Positions 19,305 through 28,087 are shown, numbered from the stretch's first letter. The stretch is DNA of 64,000 nt from Lachnospiraceae bacterium AB2028 (GCA_000621425.1 JHYJ01000003.1:1-64000); one strand, 5' to 3'. Translations and numbers: made by a program. The notes: generated from the sequence alone by a model not told the origin.

Positions 19305-19626
19305 AATTCCACCAACAGTAAACTATTCTCAAATGTATGCGCTTTCATTATAGTATATATTATTCTTCACTAAACAAAAAATTTTTTTCGATAAAAATAT
19401 ATCCCTATCGATTGTATGGGTGAAAGCATTACCTGGTGAAAACATTTTAGAAGATGAATTTATTTTCATCATCAAAGCAACAAAGAAACAGTTCGGATGA
19501 ACATTATTGAAATTAAATGAAACTATTATGTATTTGCCGGATGCTCCCCTTCTTTCCCCGGTATAAAGGTACTGCGTTCCCGCGCAGTACCCTTTTACAA
19601 TGTGGCGGTTATCGTCTTAGCGGATC

Positions 19627-20670
19627 TCAGATGTCACCCAAATACGGCCACTCCTGCATAGTCGTTTTGCGGGGAACAAGGGTACAGGTAACAGAAACCT
19701 TTTTTTCCAGCCCGCCTGACTCACCATTCAGTAAGTCCATGATACGCTCAACCGTATTTTTGCATATCTCTGCAGTATGGTTGTCTATGCTGGTGATCTC
19801 CGGCGTACTTGATATCGCAAGCACAGAATTATTGTAACCGACTATCTCCATTTCTTCCGGGATCTTTATTCCCTTTTTTGCCGCATATTTCACAGCACCT
19901 ACGGCAATTACATCATTCGATGCCACGACAGCATCGCATGTAATATTTTCCATCAGAATAAGCTGGTCACACACAGAATATAAATTATTCTCGACATAGA
20001 TTATCCCCTTCTTCGCATTATAGCCGGCCGCTTTCATAGCCTTCTCAAAGCCTTTCCTTTTCTTATTTGCGCTATACGAATGGGAGTCTGTGAGGAATAG
20101 GATTTCCTTTCTGCCGCGGCTGATCAGGGCATTGGTCACATCAAAAACAGCAGCCTCATCCTCACATACCGACACATAAATATTTTCACCATTCACATTA
20201 CCGTTTATTATAAAAACAGGAACCCGCTTCGCAGCCTCGCGTATATAATCAGTAGCCGCAGTATCCTTTCCGTTTCCGGCAAAAGTCGACCCCACATATA
20301 TAAGACAGTCTATCTGCTTAGCAAGAAGCATTTCAGTTTTTTTCTGCTTTCCTTCCTGATCATAACCGCTGCAGCCCAGGATGCACTCAAAACCATATTT
20401 CATCAGTTCACGCTCCAGATAGGCAACCGCTGTTGCCATATAGGGATCGGAAATTGTCGGCACCATGACACCTACTGTGTGCATGGTTTTAGATACCAGG
20501 CCCTGTGCATAAACATTCGGCGTGTAACCCACCTTTTCGATCACATCCATGACCTTCTTTTTTGTCTTTTCCGTGACCTTATCAGACCCGTTCATGACGC
20601 GGGATACCGTAGCAATCGATACATTTGCCATTTTCGCAATGTCATAAATATTTATTGCATCGTCCTTCAT
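19627..20670 (-). CDS. LacI-family repressor of the uronate regulon (inferred)
   Basis: 347 residues. The N-terminal HTH and hinge read INIYDIAKMANVSIATVSRVMNGSDKVTEKT, and the periplasmic-binding-protein-like effector domain starts at TVGVMVPTISDPYMA. The ATG at 20670 has GAGGA upstream; the longer frame lacks a ribosome site. LacI proteins bind dyads with a central CG such as the four TGTAAGCGCTTACA sites in this window, one of which lies upstream of this gene. Control of uxaC, kdgK and the GltD-like gene, relieved by a uronate intermediate (KDG is the effector of KdgR-type regulators), is inferred. Confidence 0.88.
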   Translation of the reverse strand: MKDDAINIYDIAKMANVSIATVSRVMNGSDKVTEKTKKKVMDVIEKVGYTPNVYAQGLVSKTMHTVGVMVPTISDPYMATAVAYLERELMKYGFECILGCSGYDQEGKQKKTEMLLAKQIDCLIYVGSTFAGNGKDTAATDYIREAAKRVPVFIINGNVNGENIYVSVCEDEAAVFDVTNALISRGRKEILFLTDSHSYSANKKRKGFEKAMKAAGYNAKKGIIYVENNLYSVCDQLILMENITCDAVVASNDVIAVGAVKYAAKKGIKIPEEMEIVGYNNSVLAISSTPEITSIDNHTAEICKNTVERIMDLLNGESGGLEKKVSVTCTLVPRKTTMQEWPYLGDI

Positions 20671-20906
20671 ATTGTATATATCCTCATTTCTCAATAAATT
20701 TTTTCTGGTTTTATTTGTTTTATATAGCAAACGCCATCACTGAAACCGCTTTCATTCCCATAATATTTTACTTATATTTTTTTTTTAAATAAATAAGCAA
20801 AAATGACAAAACCAACCTTATGTATATATTCATATTGGCTAACATTACTTGTGCATATTTGCTAACGTATTTCTTTAATCTTTGATCAATATTTCCACTT
20901 ACATTT
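20671..20906. other. AT-rich leader upstream of the lacI-type gene
   Basis: About 240 bases with no supportable gene. It should form the lacI mRNA leader: a minus-strand -10 TATAAT lies at 20907-20912. A degenerate half-site like the operator occurs near 20745 (ACCGCTTTC). Confidence 0.4.
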
Positions 20907-20933
20907 ATTATAGGGGTATGCTACTATAATTAT

Positions 20934-20947
20934 TGTAAGCGCTTACA
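20934..20947. promoter_or_regulatory. LacI-type operator between divergent -10 elements
   Basis: Perfect 14-base dyad TGTAAGCGCTTACA. A plus-strand TATAAT (20925-20930) ends three bases before it, and a minus-strand TATAAT (20907-20912) faces lacI. The site could serve both lacI autoregulation and a short plus-strand transcript. Confidence 0.75.
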
Positions 20948-21022
20948 TTGATTGAAAATGACGTGTTGCTCTTATCCTCCCCCTACTAAAACGCCGGTTC
21001 TTGCACTCCGGCGTTTTTCTTT
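20937..21022 (+). ncRNA. Candidate operator-controlled C-rich small RNA
   Basis: A transcript from the plus-strand TATAAT at 20925-20930 would start in the operator and end at the strong plus-strand terminator 20988-21022 (CGCCGG stem then TTTTTCTTTT), about 85 nt. Its unpaired middle holds TTATCCTCCCCCTACT (20972-20987), complementary to Shine-Dalgarno sequences. The -35 region is poor, so expression is uncertain. Confidence 0.35.
20988..21022. terminator. Bidirectional terminator downstream of the GH43 gene
   Basis: Arms AAAACGCCGG (20988-20997) and CCGGCGTTTT (21008-21017). On the plus strand the stem is followed by TTTTTCTTTT; on the minus strand it closes the GH43 unit 5 bases after its stop. 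Confidence 0.8.
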
Positions 21023-21026
21023 TGTC

Positions 21027-22715
21027 TTAAGTAACATATGCTTTTCCACCGGATCCCATCCTGTCTGACACGCAGAACACTCCGTATTTAACACCTACCC
21101 AGCGACCGGGAACAGATTTCATTTCTATAGCCTTTGTATATTCCTCTCTATCTAATGAGTAATATATACTGACGGTCTCCTCCGGAAAATCCTTCTCATT
21201 ACTGTTAAGATCCCTGCTTCCGGTTCGCTCCACAACATACTTTACATATATGGTCTTAATATCTGACGGCAGCTCCACAATATCCGTTATTCTTTCTTCA
21301 GTGCTTTCACAAAGAATCCTTCCAAAATGCTGCCAGCCATACACACATACAGCCCAGAGTCTTCCCCCTGCCTTTTTGAATGAAACAAGACCATATTCCA
21401 TTCCCATGGATATCACACCTGCTTCATCGCTTTCCTCCAAATCTGACAAATCCAGCTCAAATAAATCATCAAACTCCGGTGCTTCCCATTTTTTCAGAAG
21501 AAGATTTGGAATGTCACCATATACACTGTCTCTCTTTATCGCATTCAGGGTCACACGGCCGTGTAACATATTTCCCCATGATTCCTTATGGTTGGCATTC
21601 CACTGCCATTTGAGCTCCTGATGTTCCTTATCACGATCCAGAGATGTCTGATTACTATCAGCTGCATTGCCTGTAATCATTTCATCCTTGTCACCCACAT
21701 CGTGATGTGATGCTCCGGTTCCTTCCACATCCGGTTTCCTGTATGTCCGCACCGGCTCACCGTACTCATTTCCCTCCGCAGCGATACCGATCACCGGCCA
21801 GTCATTTGCCCAGTGCATAGGCTGCAGATGAACGATCCGCCCCGCCGCATATACATCCTGGAAATGGAGAAACCAGTCTTCGCCCGTAACGGTATCTACC
21901 CACGCACCCTGGTGCGGGCCATTGATATCCGTATCCCCCTGCCGCATGATCACACGGTACTCATAGGGACCGAAAATATTTCTTGATCTCAGCACAGTCT
22001 GCCACCCCGTCTTTACGCCCCCCGCCGGAGCAAAGATATAATACCAGCCGTTCCGTTTGTAGAATTTCGGGCCTTCAATGGTAACCTGGTCATTTTCATT
22101 GCCGTCAAATATCGGCACAGGCTCACCTATAAGTCCCATTCCGTCAGGTCTCATTTCCTGCACATGCAGTACACTCTTGTAGCCTGTGCGGCTCTTTGCC
22201 ACGCCGCTCACAAGATAGGCCTTTCCGTCATCATCCCAGAAAGGACACGGATCTATGCGGCCTGCGCCCTCATAAATCATGACAGGTTCTGACCACTCAC
22301 CGCAGGGATCAGCCGCAGTACACATATACAGACCCTCATCAGGCATTGGGAAACATATATAGTAAAGTCCTTCATGATAGCGTATGGAAGGGGCCCAGAC
22401 ACCGCAGCCGTGTACAGCCTTTTCATAACGCGGGGCGGGAAGTTTCTTCAAAGCATAATTAACCAGAGTCCAGTTCACCAGATCTTTTGAATGGAGTACA
22501 GGCAGTCCGGGAGCATTGCTGAAGCTTGATGCCACCATGTAATAATCAGATCCGACACGCACCGCATCAGGATCTGAATAGTCTGCGTATAATACCGGAT
22601 TTGTATATGTTCCGTCTCCGTTGTCAGGATTCCATACCCGCGTCATACCGCTTTGCCCTCCCGGGTGAATATTGCGTGAAAAGTAATCAATTAAAACTTC
22701 GTACTTGTTATGCAT
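21027..22715 (-). CDS. Glycoside hydrolase family 43 enzyme
   Basis: 562 residues, no signal peptide. The five-bladed propeller begins TYTNPVLYADYSDPDAVRVGSDYYMVASSF, whose DPD holds the general base aspartate. A second acidic residue sits in RIDPCPFWDDDGKAYLV and the general acid glutamate in VTIEGPKFYKRNGWYYIFAP. A C-terminal beta-sandwich (about 350-562) completes the xylosidase/arabinofuranosidase architecture. It probably removes arabinose or xylose from imported pectin or xylan side-chain oligosaccharides. The ATG at 22715 has GAGGAAG upstream. A hairpin shared with two other genes covers its leader. Confidence 0.88.
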   Translation of the reverse strand: MHNKYEVLIDYFSRNIHPGGQSGMTRVWNPDNGDGTYTNPVLYADYSDPDAVRVGSDYYMVASSFSNAPGLPVLHSKDLVNWTLVNYALKKLPAPRYEKAVHGCGVWAPSIRYHEGLYYICFPMPDEGLYMCTAADPCGEWSEPVMIYEGAGRIDPCPFWDDDGKAYLVSGVAKSRTGYKSVLHVQEMRPDGMGLIGEPVPIFDGNENDQVTIEGPKFYKRNGWYYIFAPAGGVKTGWQTVLRSRNIFGPYEYRVIMRQGDTDINGPHQGAWVDTVTGEDWFLHFQDVYAAGRIVHLQPMHWANDWPVIGIAAEGNEYGEPVRTYRKPDVEGTGASHHDVGDKDEMITGNAADSNQTSLDRDKEHQELKWQWNANHKESWGNMLHGRVTLNAIKRDSVYGDIPNLLLKKWEAPEFDDLFELDLSDLEESDEAGVISMGMEYGLVSFKKAGGRLWAVCVYGWQHFGRILCESTEERITDIVELPSDIKTIYVKYVVERTGSRDLNSNEKDFPEETVSIYYSLDREEYTKAIEMKSVPGRWVGVKYGVFCVSDRMGSGGKAYVT

Positions 22716-22725
22716 CACCAACTTC

Positions 22726-22796
22726 CTCACACCGGTAGTTTCCGGAACTGCTAAGGCTCACTTAAACACTGTCGGACAACGCTGCTCGGTGTGGAG
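22726..22796 (-). promoter_or_regulatory. Leader hairpin family member a (GH43 gene)
   Basis: Minus-strand arms CACACCG (22787-22793) and CGGTGTG (22728-22734) close a long hairpin with AAGTGAGC in its interior. The 3' arm runs straight into the GH43 ribosome site GAGGAAG. Members b and c share the closing ACACCG/CGGTGT, the ACTA-C-GGTGT 3' arm and the internal GTGAGC. Confidence 0.55.
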
Positions 22797-22811
22797 AGTT
22801 TTAATTTTTTA

Positions 22812-22851
22812 ATAAAAATCCGGCTATTCCATCTAATGAAACAGCCGGACA
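22812..22851 (-). terminator. Terminator of the kdgK-kdgA-kduD operon
   Basis: On the minus strand TCCGGCT (22843-22849) pairs with AGCCGGA (22819-22825), followed by TTTTTATT. It lies 32 bases after the kduD stop. Confidence 0.7.
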
Positions 22852-22882
22852 ATCTTAATTAAATATCAGATGATGAAGTTTA

Positions 22883-23644
22883 TCATCTGGCAAGCCAGCC
22901 ACCATCCACAGCAATGGTGAAACCATTCATATATGAAGAAGCTTCTGATGCAAGGAAAATCGCAGCACCTGCCATGTCCTCCGGTGTACCCCAGCGTCCT
23001 GCGGGAATACGGGCAAGTATCTCCGTGCTCCTGGACTCATCATTCCTGAGCTGCTCGGTGTTATTAGTTGCCATGTATCCGGGTGCGATGGCATTTACAT
23101 TGATATTGTATTTAGCCCATTCATTTGCAAGTGCACGGGTAAGACCAAGTACCGCACTCTTACTTGCTGTATAAGCAGGTACCCTGATTCCGCCCTGATA
23201 GCTCAGCATGGATGCGATGTTTATGATCTTTCCGCCCTTTCCGTCGGCAATCCACTTATTTGCCAGGGCCTGGCTTAAGAAGAATACAGTACGCTCATTT
23301 AAATTGATGACTGCATCCCAGTCTTCCTCGGTAACATCCTTGGCATCGTTTCTTCTGATAATGCCGGCGTTGTTAACAAGTATGTCGATACGTCCTGCAG
23401 ACTCAGTCTTTGCAAGGATCTGTGCTATAGCATCCTCGGAAGAAAGGTCAACGATTACTTCCGTAAACTCTCCGCCATTTTCCTTTATCTTAGCAGCTGT
23501 CTCATCGCAGCTCCTTCTTGCTACGCCATACACATGTGCACCTGCTGCCGCAAGACCTACACTTACGCCCTGACCAAGACCTGTATTAGCACCTGTTACT
23601 ATTGCATTTTTACCTTTTAATGAAAATAAGCTCTGAATATCCAT
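22883..23644 (-). CDS. kduD: 2-deoxy-D-gluconate/2-keto-3-deoxygluconate 5-dehydrogenase (KduD)
   Basis: 253 residues of the short-chain dehydrogenase family: GANTGLGQGVSVGLA cofactor motif, NNAGI, catalytic Ser in INIASMLSYQGG and YTASKSAVLGLTRALANEWA, then IAPGYMATNNTEQLR and GRWGTPEDMAGAAIFLASEAS. With KduI it converts the unsaturated-uronate product 2,5-diketo-3-deoxygluconate to KDG. AAAAAGGAG precedes the ATG. It is the third gene after kdgK and kdgA. Confidence 0.93.
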   Translation of the reverse strand: MDIQSLFSLKGKNAIVTGANTGLGQGVSVGLAAAGAHVYGVARRSCDETAAKIKENGGEFTEVIVDLSSEDAIAQILAKTESAGRIDILVNNAGIIRRNDAKDVTEEDWDAVINLNERTVFFLSQALANKWIADGKGGKIINIASMLSYQGGIRVPAYTASKSAVLGLTRALANEWAKYNINVNAIAPGYMATNNTEQLRNDESRSTEILARIPAGRWGTPEDMAGAAIFLASEASSYMNGFTIAVDGGWLAR

Positions 23645-23777
23645 AGTATGATCACTCCTTTTTTAGGTTTTACTGGTTTTAATTCCGATCAATTACAATA
23701 TTTCAAAAACCTGAGCAGTCAGAAAAGTTCTGAACAATTACAACAGGTTTCGTTATTGTTCTTCAATTTCAGCCGTA

Positions 23778-24428
23778 TCAGCCACGTACCGACTTTACGA
23801 TGCCGGCAGCCTCGGCAACCTTTTCTTTTATAACATCAAAATCTCCTGCCTTGATCATATCACCCTTTACCATCCAGGAACCTCCACAGCAGAAGATCTT
23901 ATCAGACTGGAGATATTCAGTTACATTCGCCGCGCTGATTCCGCCTGTAGGCATGAACTTAAGCGCTGTAAGGGCTGCGCCTACAGCCTTGATCATCTTA
24001 AGTCCGCCCGCATTCTCAGCAGGGAAAAACTTAACATGTGTAAGTCCCAGCTTGATGGCTTTCATCATCTCGCTTGCGGTCTGTGTGCCGGGGCAGACTG
24101 GGATGTCCTTCTCAAGACAATACTTAACAATTTCCTCGTCAAGCCCGGGTGCTACAATGAACTTTGCACCTGCAGCAACTGCACGGTCAACCTGCTCGAT
24201 TGTGAGCACTGTGCCTGCACCTACAAGCATATCCGGGAACTTCTCTGCCATAATACGGATGGATTCCTCAGCTGCCTCGGTACGGAATGTTACTTCTGCA
24301 GCGGGAAGGCCGCCTTCCATAAGGGCCTTTCCGAGGGGTTCCGCATCCTTCGCATCATTTAAAACAACAACGGGAATTATCCCGACTTCTGTGAATTTCT
24401 GAAATACTGCATCTGTTTTTGCGCTCAT
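23778..24428 (-). CDS. kdgA: 2-keto-3-deoxy-6-phosphogluconate aldolase
   Basis: 216 residues; the ATG at 24428 (MSAKTDAVFQKF) has AGGAG upstream. Class I aldolase features: AEVTFRTEAAEESIRIM, the catalytic glutamate region, LVGAGTVLTIEQVDRAVAAGAKFIVAPG, KFFPAENAGGLKMIKA with the Schiff-base lysine, and MPTGGI. It splits KDPG to pyruvate and glyceraldehyde 3-phosphate, the last step of uronate catabolism. It follows kdgK after an unusual 221-base structured spacer. Confidence 0.95.
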   Translation of the reverse strand: MSAKTDAVFQKFTEVGIIPVVVLNDAKDAEPLGKALMEGGLPAAEVTFRTEAAEESIRIMAEKFPDMLVGAGTVLTIEQVDRAVAAGAKFIVAPGLDEEIVKYCLEKDIPVCPGTQTASEMMKAIKLGLTHVKFFPAENAGGLKMIKAVGAALTALKFMPTGGISAANVTEYLQSDKIFCCGGSWMVKGDMIKAGDFDVIKEKVAEAAGIVKSVRG

Positions 24429-24454
24429 TTCTTTTCTCCTTTTTATATTCAGAT

Positions 24455-24694
24455 TCATCTCTTTACTCTCGCTCCGGCGCCACCCATGATTGCTTCAACA
24501 CCTGTCCGCTCACTTCGTTCACTTGGACAGGTGTGCGGTCTGCCCAATTGCAGTCGGACTTCGTCCGATGAGGCAGACCGCTGCTTTCCTCGGGATTTGC
24601 TTTGCAAATCCCTCGAGTTCATGCAACTCCGGGTGGCGCATTTTTTTAATCATCTCTTTACTCTCGCTCCGGCGCCACCCATGATTGCTTCAAC
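24455..24694. repeat. Hairpin-rich insert flanked by 45-bp copies of the kdgK 3' end
   Basis: Bases 24455-24499 are identical to 24650-24694, the last 45 bases of kdgK including its stop codon. The 150 bases between them fold into three strong hairpins: ACCTGTCC/GGACAGGT (24500-24532), GCGGTCTGCC/GGCAGACCGC (24535-24581) with a nested GTCGGAC/GTCCGAT, and GGATTTGC/GCAAATCC (24593-24611). A fourth pairing, GGGTGGCGC with GCGCCACCC, can join the kdgK end to the insert. No frame is coding. Confidence 0.8.
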
Positions 24695-25747
24695 TTCCTC
24701 CTTACTAGCCATGGAGGTGTCGCCGGGTGTTGTCATGGCAAGAGCGCCGTGAGCTGCGCCGTAGTTTACAGCCTTCTCAGCATCACCGGTTGTCATCAGG
24801 CCATATACAAGGCCGGATGCGAAAGAATCACCACCGCCTACGCGGTCAAGTATCTCAAGTCCGTTGTACTCCTTTGACATATAGATTTCGCCGTCCGCCC
24901 AGCAGATTGCCTTCCAGTCATTAACGGTTGCAGTTTTAACTGTGCGGAGCGTGGTAGCAACTGCCTTGAAATTAGGATAAGTCTTTGCAGCCTCACCGAT
25001 CATCTTCTTATAGCCGTCCAGGTTGAGTTCCTTTAGATTCTCGTCATTTCCTTCGATCTGGAAACCAAGACATGCTGTGAAATCCTCTTCGTTTCCTATC
25101 ATAACATCAACATACTTTGCAACTTCCTTATTTACTTCCTGAGCCTTAGCCTGTCCGCCGATAGCACTCCACATAGAAGGACGGTAGTTAAGGTCGTAAG
25201 AAACCATTGTGCCGTACTTCTTTGCAGCCTTACATGCAGCGATAACTGTTTCGCAGGCCTGTTCTGAAAGTGCCGCGTATATTCCGCCGGTGTGCAGCCA
25301 GCGTACGCCGAGCTCACCGAAGATATAATCAAAATCAAAATCTGCAGGTGTTGCCTGGGAGATTGCGGTGTTTGCGCGGTCTGAGCATCCTACGGCACCA
25401 CGGATTCCATAACCTCTCTCTGTGAAGTTGAGACCATTTCTGCAGATACGTCCGATTCCGTCAGTCTTCTTCCAATATATAAGCGAAGTATCAACGCCGC
25501 CCTGCTCGATAAGGTCCTTCATAAGGCGTCCTACCTCGTTGTCAGCAAATGCCGTGATAACAGCTGTATTGAGACCGAAGCACTTATGCAGTCCGCGGAT
25601 GACATTGTATTCTCCGCCGCCTTCCCATGCCTTAAACTCCCTGGCGGTACGGATTCTTCCCTCGCCCGGGTCAAGGCGCAGCATAACCTCGCCCAATGAC
25701 ACTGCATCATACCTGCATTCTTTGCTGTTACGCAATTTAAGATCCAT
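24650..25747 (-). CDS. kdgK: 2-keto-3-deoxygluconate kinase
   Basis: 365 residues of the PfkB ribokinase family. It begins YDAVSLGEVMLRLDPGEGRIR and has the N-terminal GGEYNVIRGLHKCFG signature, YDLNYRPSMW, and the C-terminal anion-hole motif VGGGDSFASGLVYGLM with the catalytic aspartate. It phosphorylates KDG to KDPG, the substrate of KdgA. AAAGGGG precedes the ATG. It is the promoter-proximal gene of kdgK-kdgA-kduD and has an operator in its leader. Its last 15 codons are repeated downstream as non-coding sequence. Confidence 0.93.
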   Translation of the reverse strand: MDLKLRNSKECRYDAVSLGEVMLRLDPGEGRIRTAREFKAWEGGGEYNVIRGLHKCFGLNTAVITAFADNEVGRLMKDLIEQGGVDTSLIYWKKTDGIGRICRNGLNFTERGYGIRGAVGCSDRANTAISQATPADFDFDYIFGELGVRWLHTGGIYAALSEQACETVIAACKAAKKYGTMVSYDLNYRPSMWSAIGGQAKAQEVNKEVAKYVDVMIGNEEDFTACLGFQIEGNDENLKELNLDGYKKMIGEAAKTYPNFKAVATTLRTVKTATVNDWKAICWADGEIYMSKEYNGLEILDRVGGGDSFASGLVYGLMTTGDAEKAVNYGAAHGALAMTTPGDTSMASKEEVEAIMGGAGARVKR

Positions 25748-25874
25748 TTTTTACCCCTTTCTTTTAAAACCTTGAAATTATACCTTTTTCTGATATCAAG
25801 TATTTACCATTCTGCCCGTTTACTATAGTTTTTAAATGCTGATGCTACATCGAGAAAACACTTATTTTGCGTTA

Positions 25875-25921
25875 ATGTAAACGCTTACATTTTATTATAT
25901 ATTCTTTTCTTTGCTTGTCAA
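25875..25921 (-). promoter_or_regulatory. kdgK promoter with LacI-type operator
   Basis: Minus strand: TTGACA (25916-25921), 16-base spacer, TATAAT (25894-25899), then the dyad at 25875-25890 (ATGTAAACGCTTACAT on the plus strand, one mismatch from the uxaC site). Confidence 0.85.
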
Positions 25922-25951
25922 TATCTAATCGAGGAAAATGAAATTCGAAGA

Positions 25952-26629
25952 TCACATAAACGGCAGCAACCTATGAGCCGCAACAGCTACCCAGCCCTTT
26001 TTTTCATATTTTTTGTACTCCTGTTTCTCTTCATAAGTTAACTTCATGTCGTTTCTAGTCGTATAGGAGAGAAATATCTGCTGATCTTCATCCTTATTTT
26101 CTTCTGACCGCTCATAACAGCTCATGGAAATCTCCGCTCCATTCCTTTCCCAGAATCCCTGAACCCACTCGCTTCCGCTAACCTGACTGATCGTTGCAAA
26201 CTCAATCTCCGGTTTCCCATACTGCCCGATTACGGCTTTCCGCCATTTATTATATACACTGCGATGAGATACCTTCGGCTCGGATATCCAGTAGTATTCC
26301 AGATCCAGTTCCTGGGTGTCCTTGCCAAAAATGTAATGGATGCTCGCGGTCTGCCCCTTTACGCCCTCATAGTCATTAACCTCCACCTTGATGGCGCCAT
26401 GGGATACTCTGGTCAGCTCATCATTTACCGTGGCATTCGGATACATTGCAAGAATCCTAGGCTTTGCCTCAGAATATGGAGTTCCCAGTTCAATGAACCC
26501 CTCCGGCGGCTCTCGGTGGAAAAATTTATCTTTTCCTATGGCAAGTATCAGAGCCAGAACGATCAACGCTATTATAGCGACCGTCCTTTTTGACATCTGC
26601 GGTGAATCATATTTAGACAGTGACTGCAT
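25952..26629 (-). CDS. Membrane-anchored protein of unknown function
   Basis: 225 residues. A short N-terminal cytoplasmic part is followed by one hydrophobic segment (about 15-32, TVAIIALIVLALILAIG) and an extracytoplasmic alpha/beta domain of about 190 residues ending in a lysine-rich stretch. No motif I recognise. GAGGGGAG precedes the ATG at 26629. It sits between the GltD-like gene and kdgK, on the same strand, but the kdgK promoter lies after it, so it is probably the second gene of the GltD-like transcript. Confidence 0.7.
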   Translation of the reverse strand: MQSLSKYDSPQMSKRTVAIIALIVLALILAIGKDKFFHREPPEGFIELGTPYSEAKPRILAMYPNATVNDELTRVSHGAIKVEVNDYEGVKGQTASIHYIFGKDTQELDLEYYWISEPKVSHRSVYNKWRKAVIGQYGKPEIEFATISQVSGSEWVQGFWERNGAEISMSCYERSEENKDEDQQIFLSYTTRNDMKLTYEEKQEYKKYEKKGWVAVAAHRLLPFM

Positions 26630-26741
26630 TTTCTCCCCTCTCTGTGTATTGTCTTGAACTTGTTAAAACCTCCCGCTTTGTATGTTTTCCTTTCTTCCGC
26701 ACGACGGCAGTTTGTTTTACAACACGAAAAACTTCGGGAAT

Positions 26742-27962
26742 TTATTTCAGTGACTGCATATATTTATCCATGTCCTCTGCAATCTGCTTTGATACAGCCA
26801 CCGCTGCCACGACAGTCTTTGCGCCGGTAACCACATCACCTGATGCGAATACGCCCGGCATCGTGGTCTCGCCATGCTCATTCGTCTCCAGTGTACCGCG
26901 CTGATTCTTCTTGAGCTCCACATCCTTGTGCAGGTTATCCTGAGGCACCTGAGAAATTGCAATGATGATACTGTCAGCCGGAATCAGCTCCTCGGTTGCA
27001 GGATTCATTTTGTATCCAGTCTCCCTGTCACCTTCCATATCACACATAACAGGACCTTCGTCCTCTATCCTGATCGGAGTCTTCCGGAAGACAAAACGCA
27101 CGCCGTCCACCTTGGCATACTCAAACTCCGTCGTGGATGCACTGACAGCATCGCCACGCACATATACCGTAACTTCCCTGGAGCCATGACGGATAGCTGT
27201 CCTGGCAACATCCATTGCGGCATTACCACCTCCGATTATGGCCACACGGTCACCAAGATCGTATACATCCGGGCTGTTCAGGTAGTTGATGGCATAAAAA
27301 ACATTTCCGAAAGTCTCTCCCGGAATACCCAGCTTCCTTGGTTTCCACGCCCCGGTTCCTACAAACACCGCTTTGTATCCGTCGGCAAAAAGATCCTTTA
27401 TCGTAGTGGACCCACCCAAGGCGAAATTCGGCCGGAACATTATGCCCATTTCCCGCATCCTCTTGTAATAACGGTCAAGTATGGACTTAGGCAGACGGAA
27501 CTCCGGAATACCATAATACAGGATGCCGCCTATCTTTTCCCTTGTTTCAAAAACAGTGATCTTATAGCCCTTCATTGCAAGCACTATGGCGATGGTGATT
27601 CCGGCGGGACCTGCACCTATTACAGCTGCCTTCATGCCATTGGGCTCGGGAACCTTTAACTCAAGTCTTTCGAAACATGAGTCTGAAATGTAATTCTCTA
27701 TGGATGAAAAATGCACAGGCTCACCTTTGATCCCTCTTACACAATGACCCTCGCACTGTTTCTCATGGTCACATACCAGTGAACAGACCATGGACAGCGG
27801 ATTATTGTCAAAAAGAATCTGCGCTGCCGTCATCATGTCCCTTTCCTTAAAAAGCCTGATCACCTCAGGAATATTTGTATGTATCGGGCATCCTTCCATT
27901 CTGCATTTTGGATTCTTACACTGAAGACACCTGTTTGCCTCGTCAATAACATGAACTGTCAT
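26742..27962 (-). CDS. GltD/SfrB-like NAD(P)-dependent oxidoreductase
   Basis: 406 residues. The N-terminus has a two-cluster ferredoxin-like helical domain: CLQCKNPKCRMEGCPIHTNIP and CSLVCDHEKQCEGHCVRG. The first dinucleotide fold is AAVIGAGPAGITIAIVLAMKGY (FAD) and the second VAIIGGGNAAMDVARTAIRHG (NAD(P)H), ending PGVFASGDVVTGAKTVVAAVA. This matches the glutamate-synthase small-subunit family, whose members pass electrons between NAD(P)H and a partner. No glutamate synthase large subunit or NfnA is adjacent. A uronate-regulon operator controls it, so a role in balancing redox during uronate use is inferred. Confidence 0.85.
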   Translation of the reverse strand: MTVHVIDEANRCLQCKNPKCRMEGCPIHTNIPEVIRLFKERDMMTAAQILFDNNPLSMVCSLVCDHEKQCEGHCVRGIKGEPVHFSSIENYISDSCFERLELKVPEPNGMKAAVIGAGPAGITIAIVLAMKGYKITVFETREKIGGILYYGIPEFRLPKSILDRYYKRMREMGIMFRPNFALGGSTTIKDLFADGYKAVFVGTGAWKPRKLGIPGETFGNVFYAINYLNSPDVYDLGDRVAIIGGGNAAMDVARTAIRHGSREVTVYVRGDAVSASTTEFEYAKVDGVRFVFRKTPIRIEDEGPVMCDMEGDRETGYKMNPATEELIPADSIIIAISQVPQDNLHKDVELKKNQRGTLETNEHGETTMPGVFASGDVVTGAKTVVAAVAVSKQIAEDMDKYMQSLK

Positions 27963-28037
27963 AATTCCCCTTTCTGCCGATACGGACGGCTATGCGGTAT
28001 TCACCCGGCATCAGACCAGATTTCTTATCGCGCCTGT

Positions 28038-28087
28038 ATGTAAGCGCTTACATTCATGATTATAAGTACCCTGTTTTTTTTTGTCAA
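28038..28087 (-). promoter_or_regulatory. Promoter and LacI-type operator of the GltD-like gene
   Basis: Minus strand: TTGACA (28082-28087), 17-base spacer, TATAAT (28059-28064), then the perfect dyad ATGTAAGCGCTTACAT (28038-28053), 76 bases before the start codon. Confidence 0.87.

Noticed and set aside
17739-28053. CcpA cre sites
   Set aside because: The dyads resemble cre boxes, but their perfect symmetry, roadblock position and restriction to uronate genes beside a LacI gene favour a local regulator. CcpA binding is not excluded.
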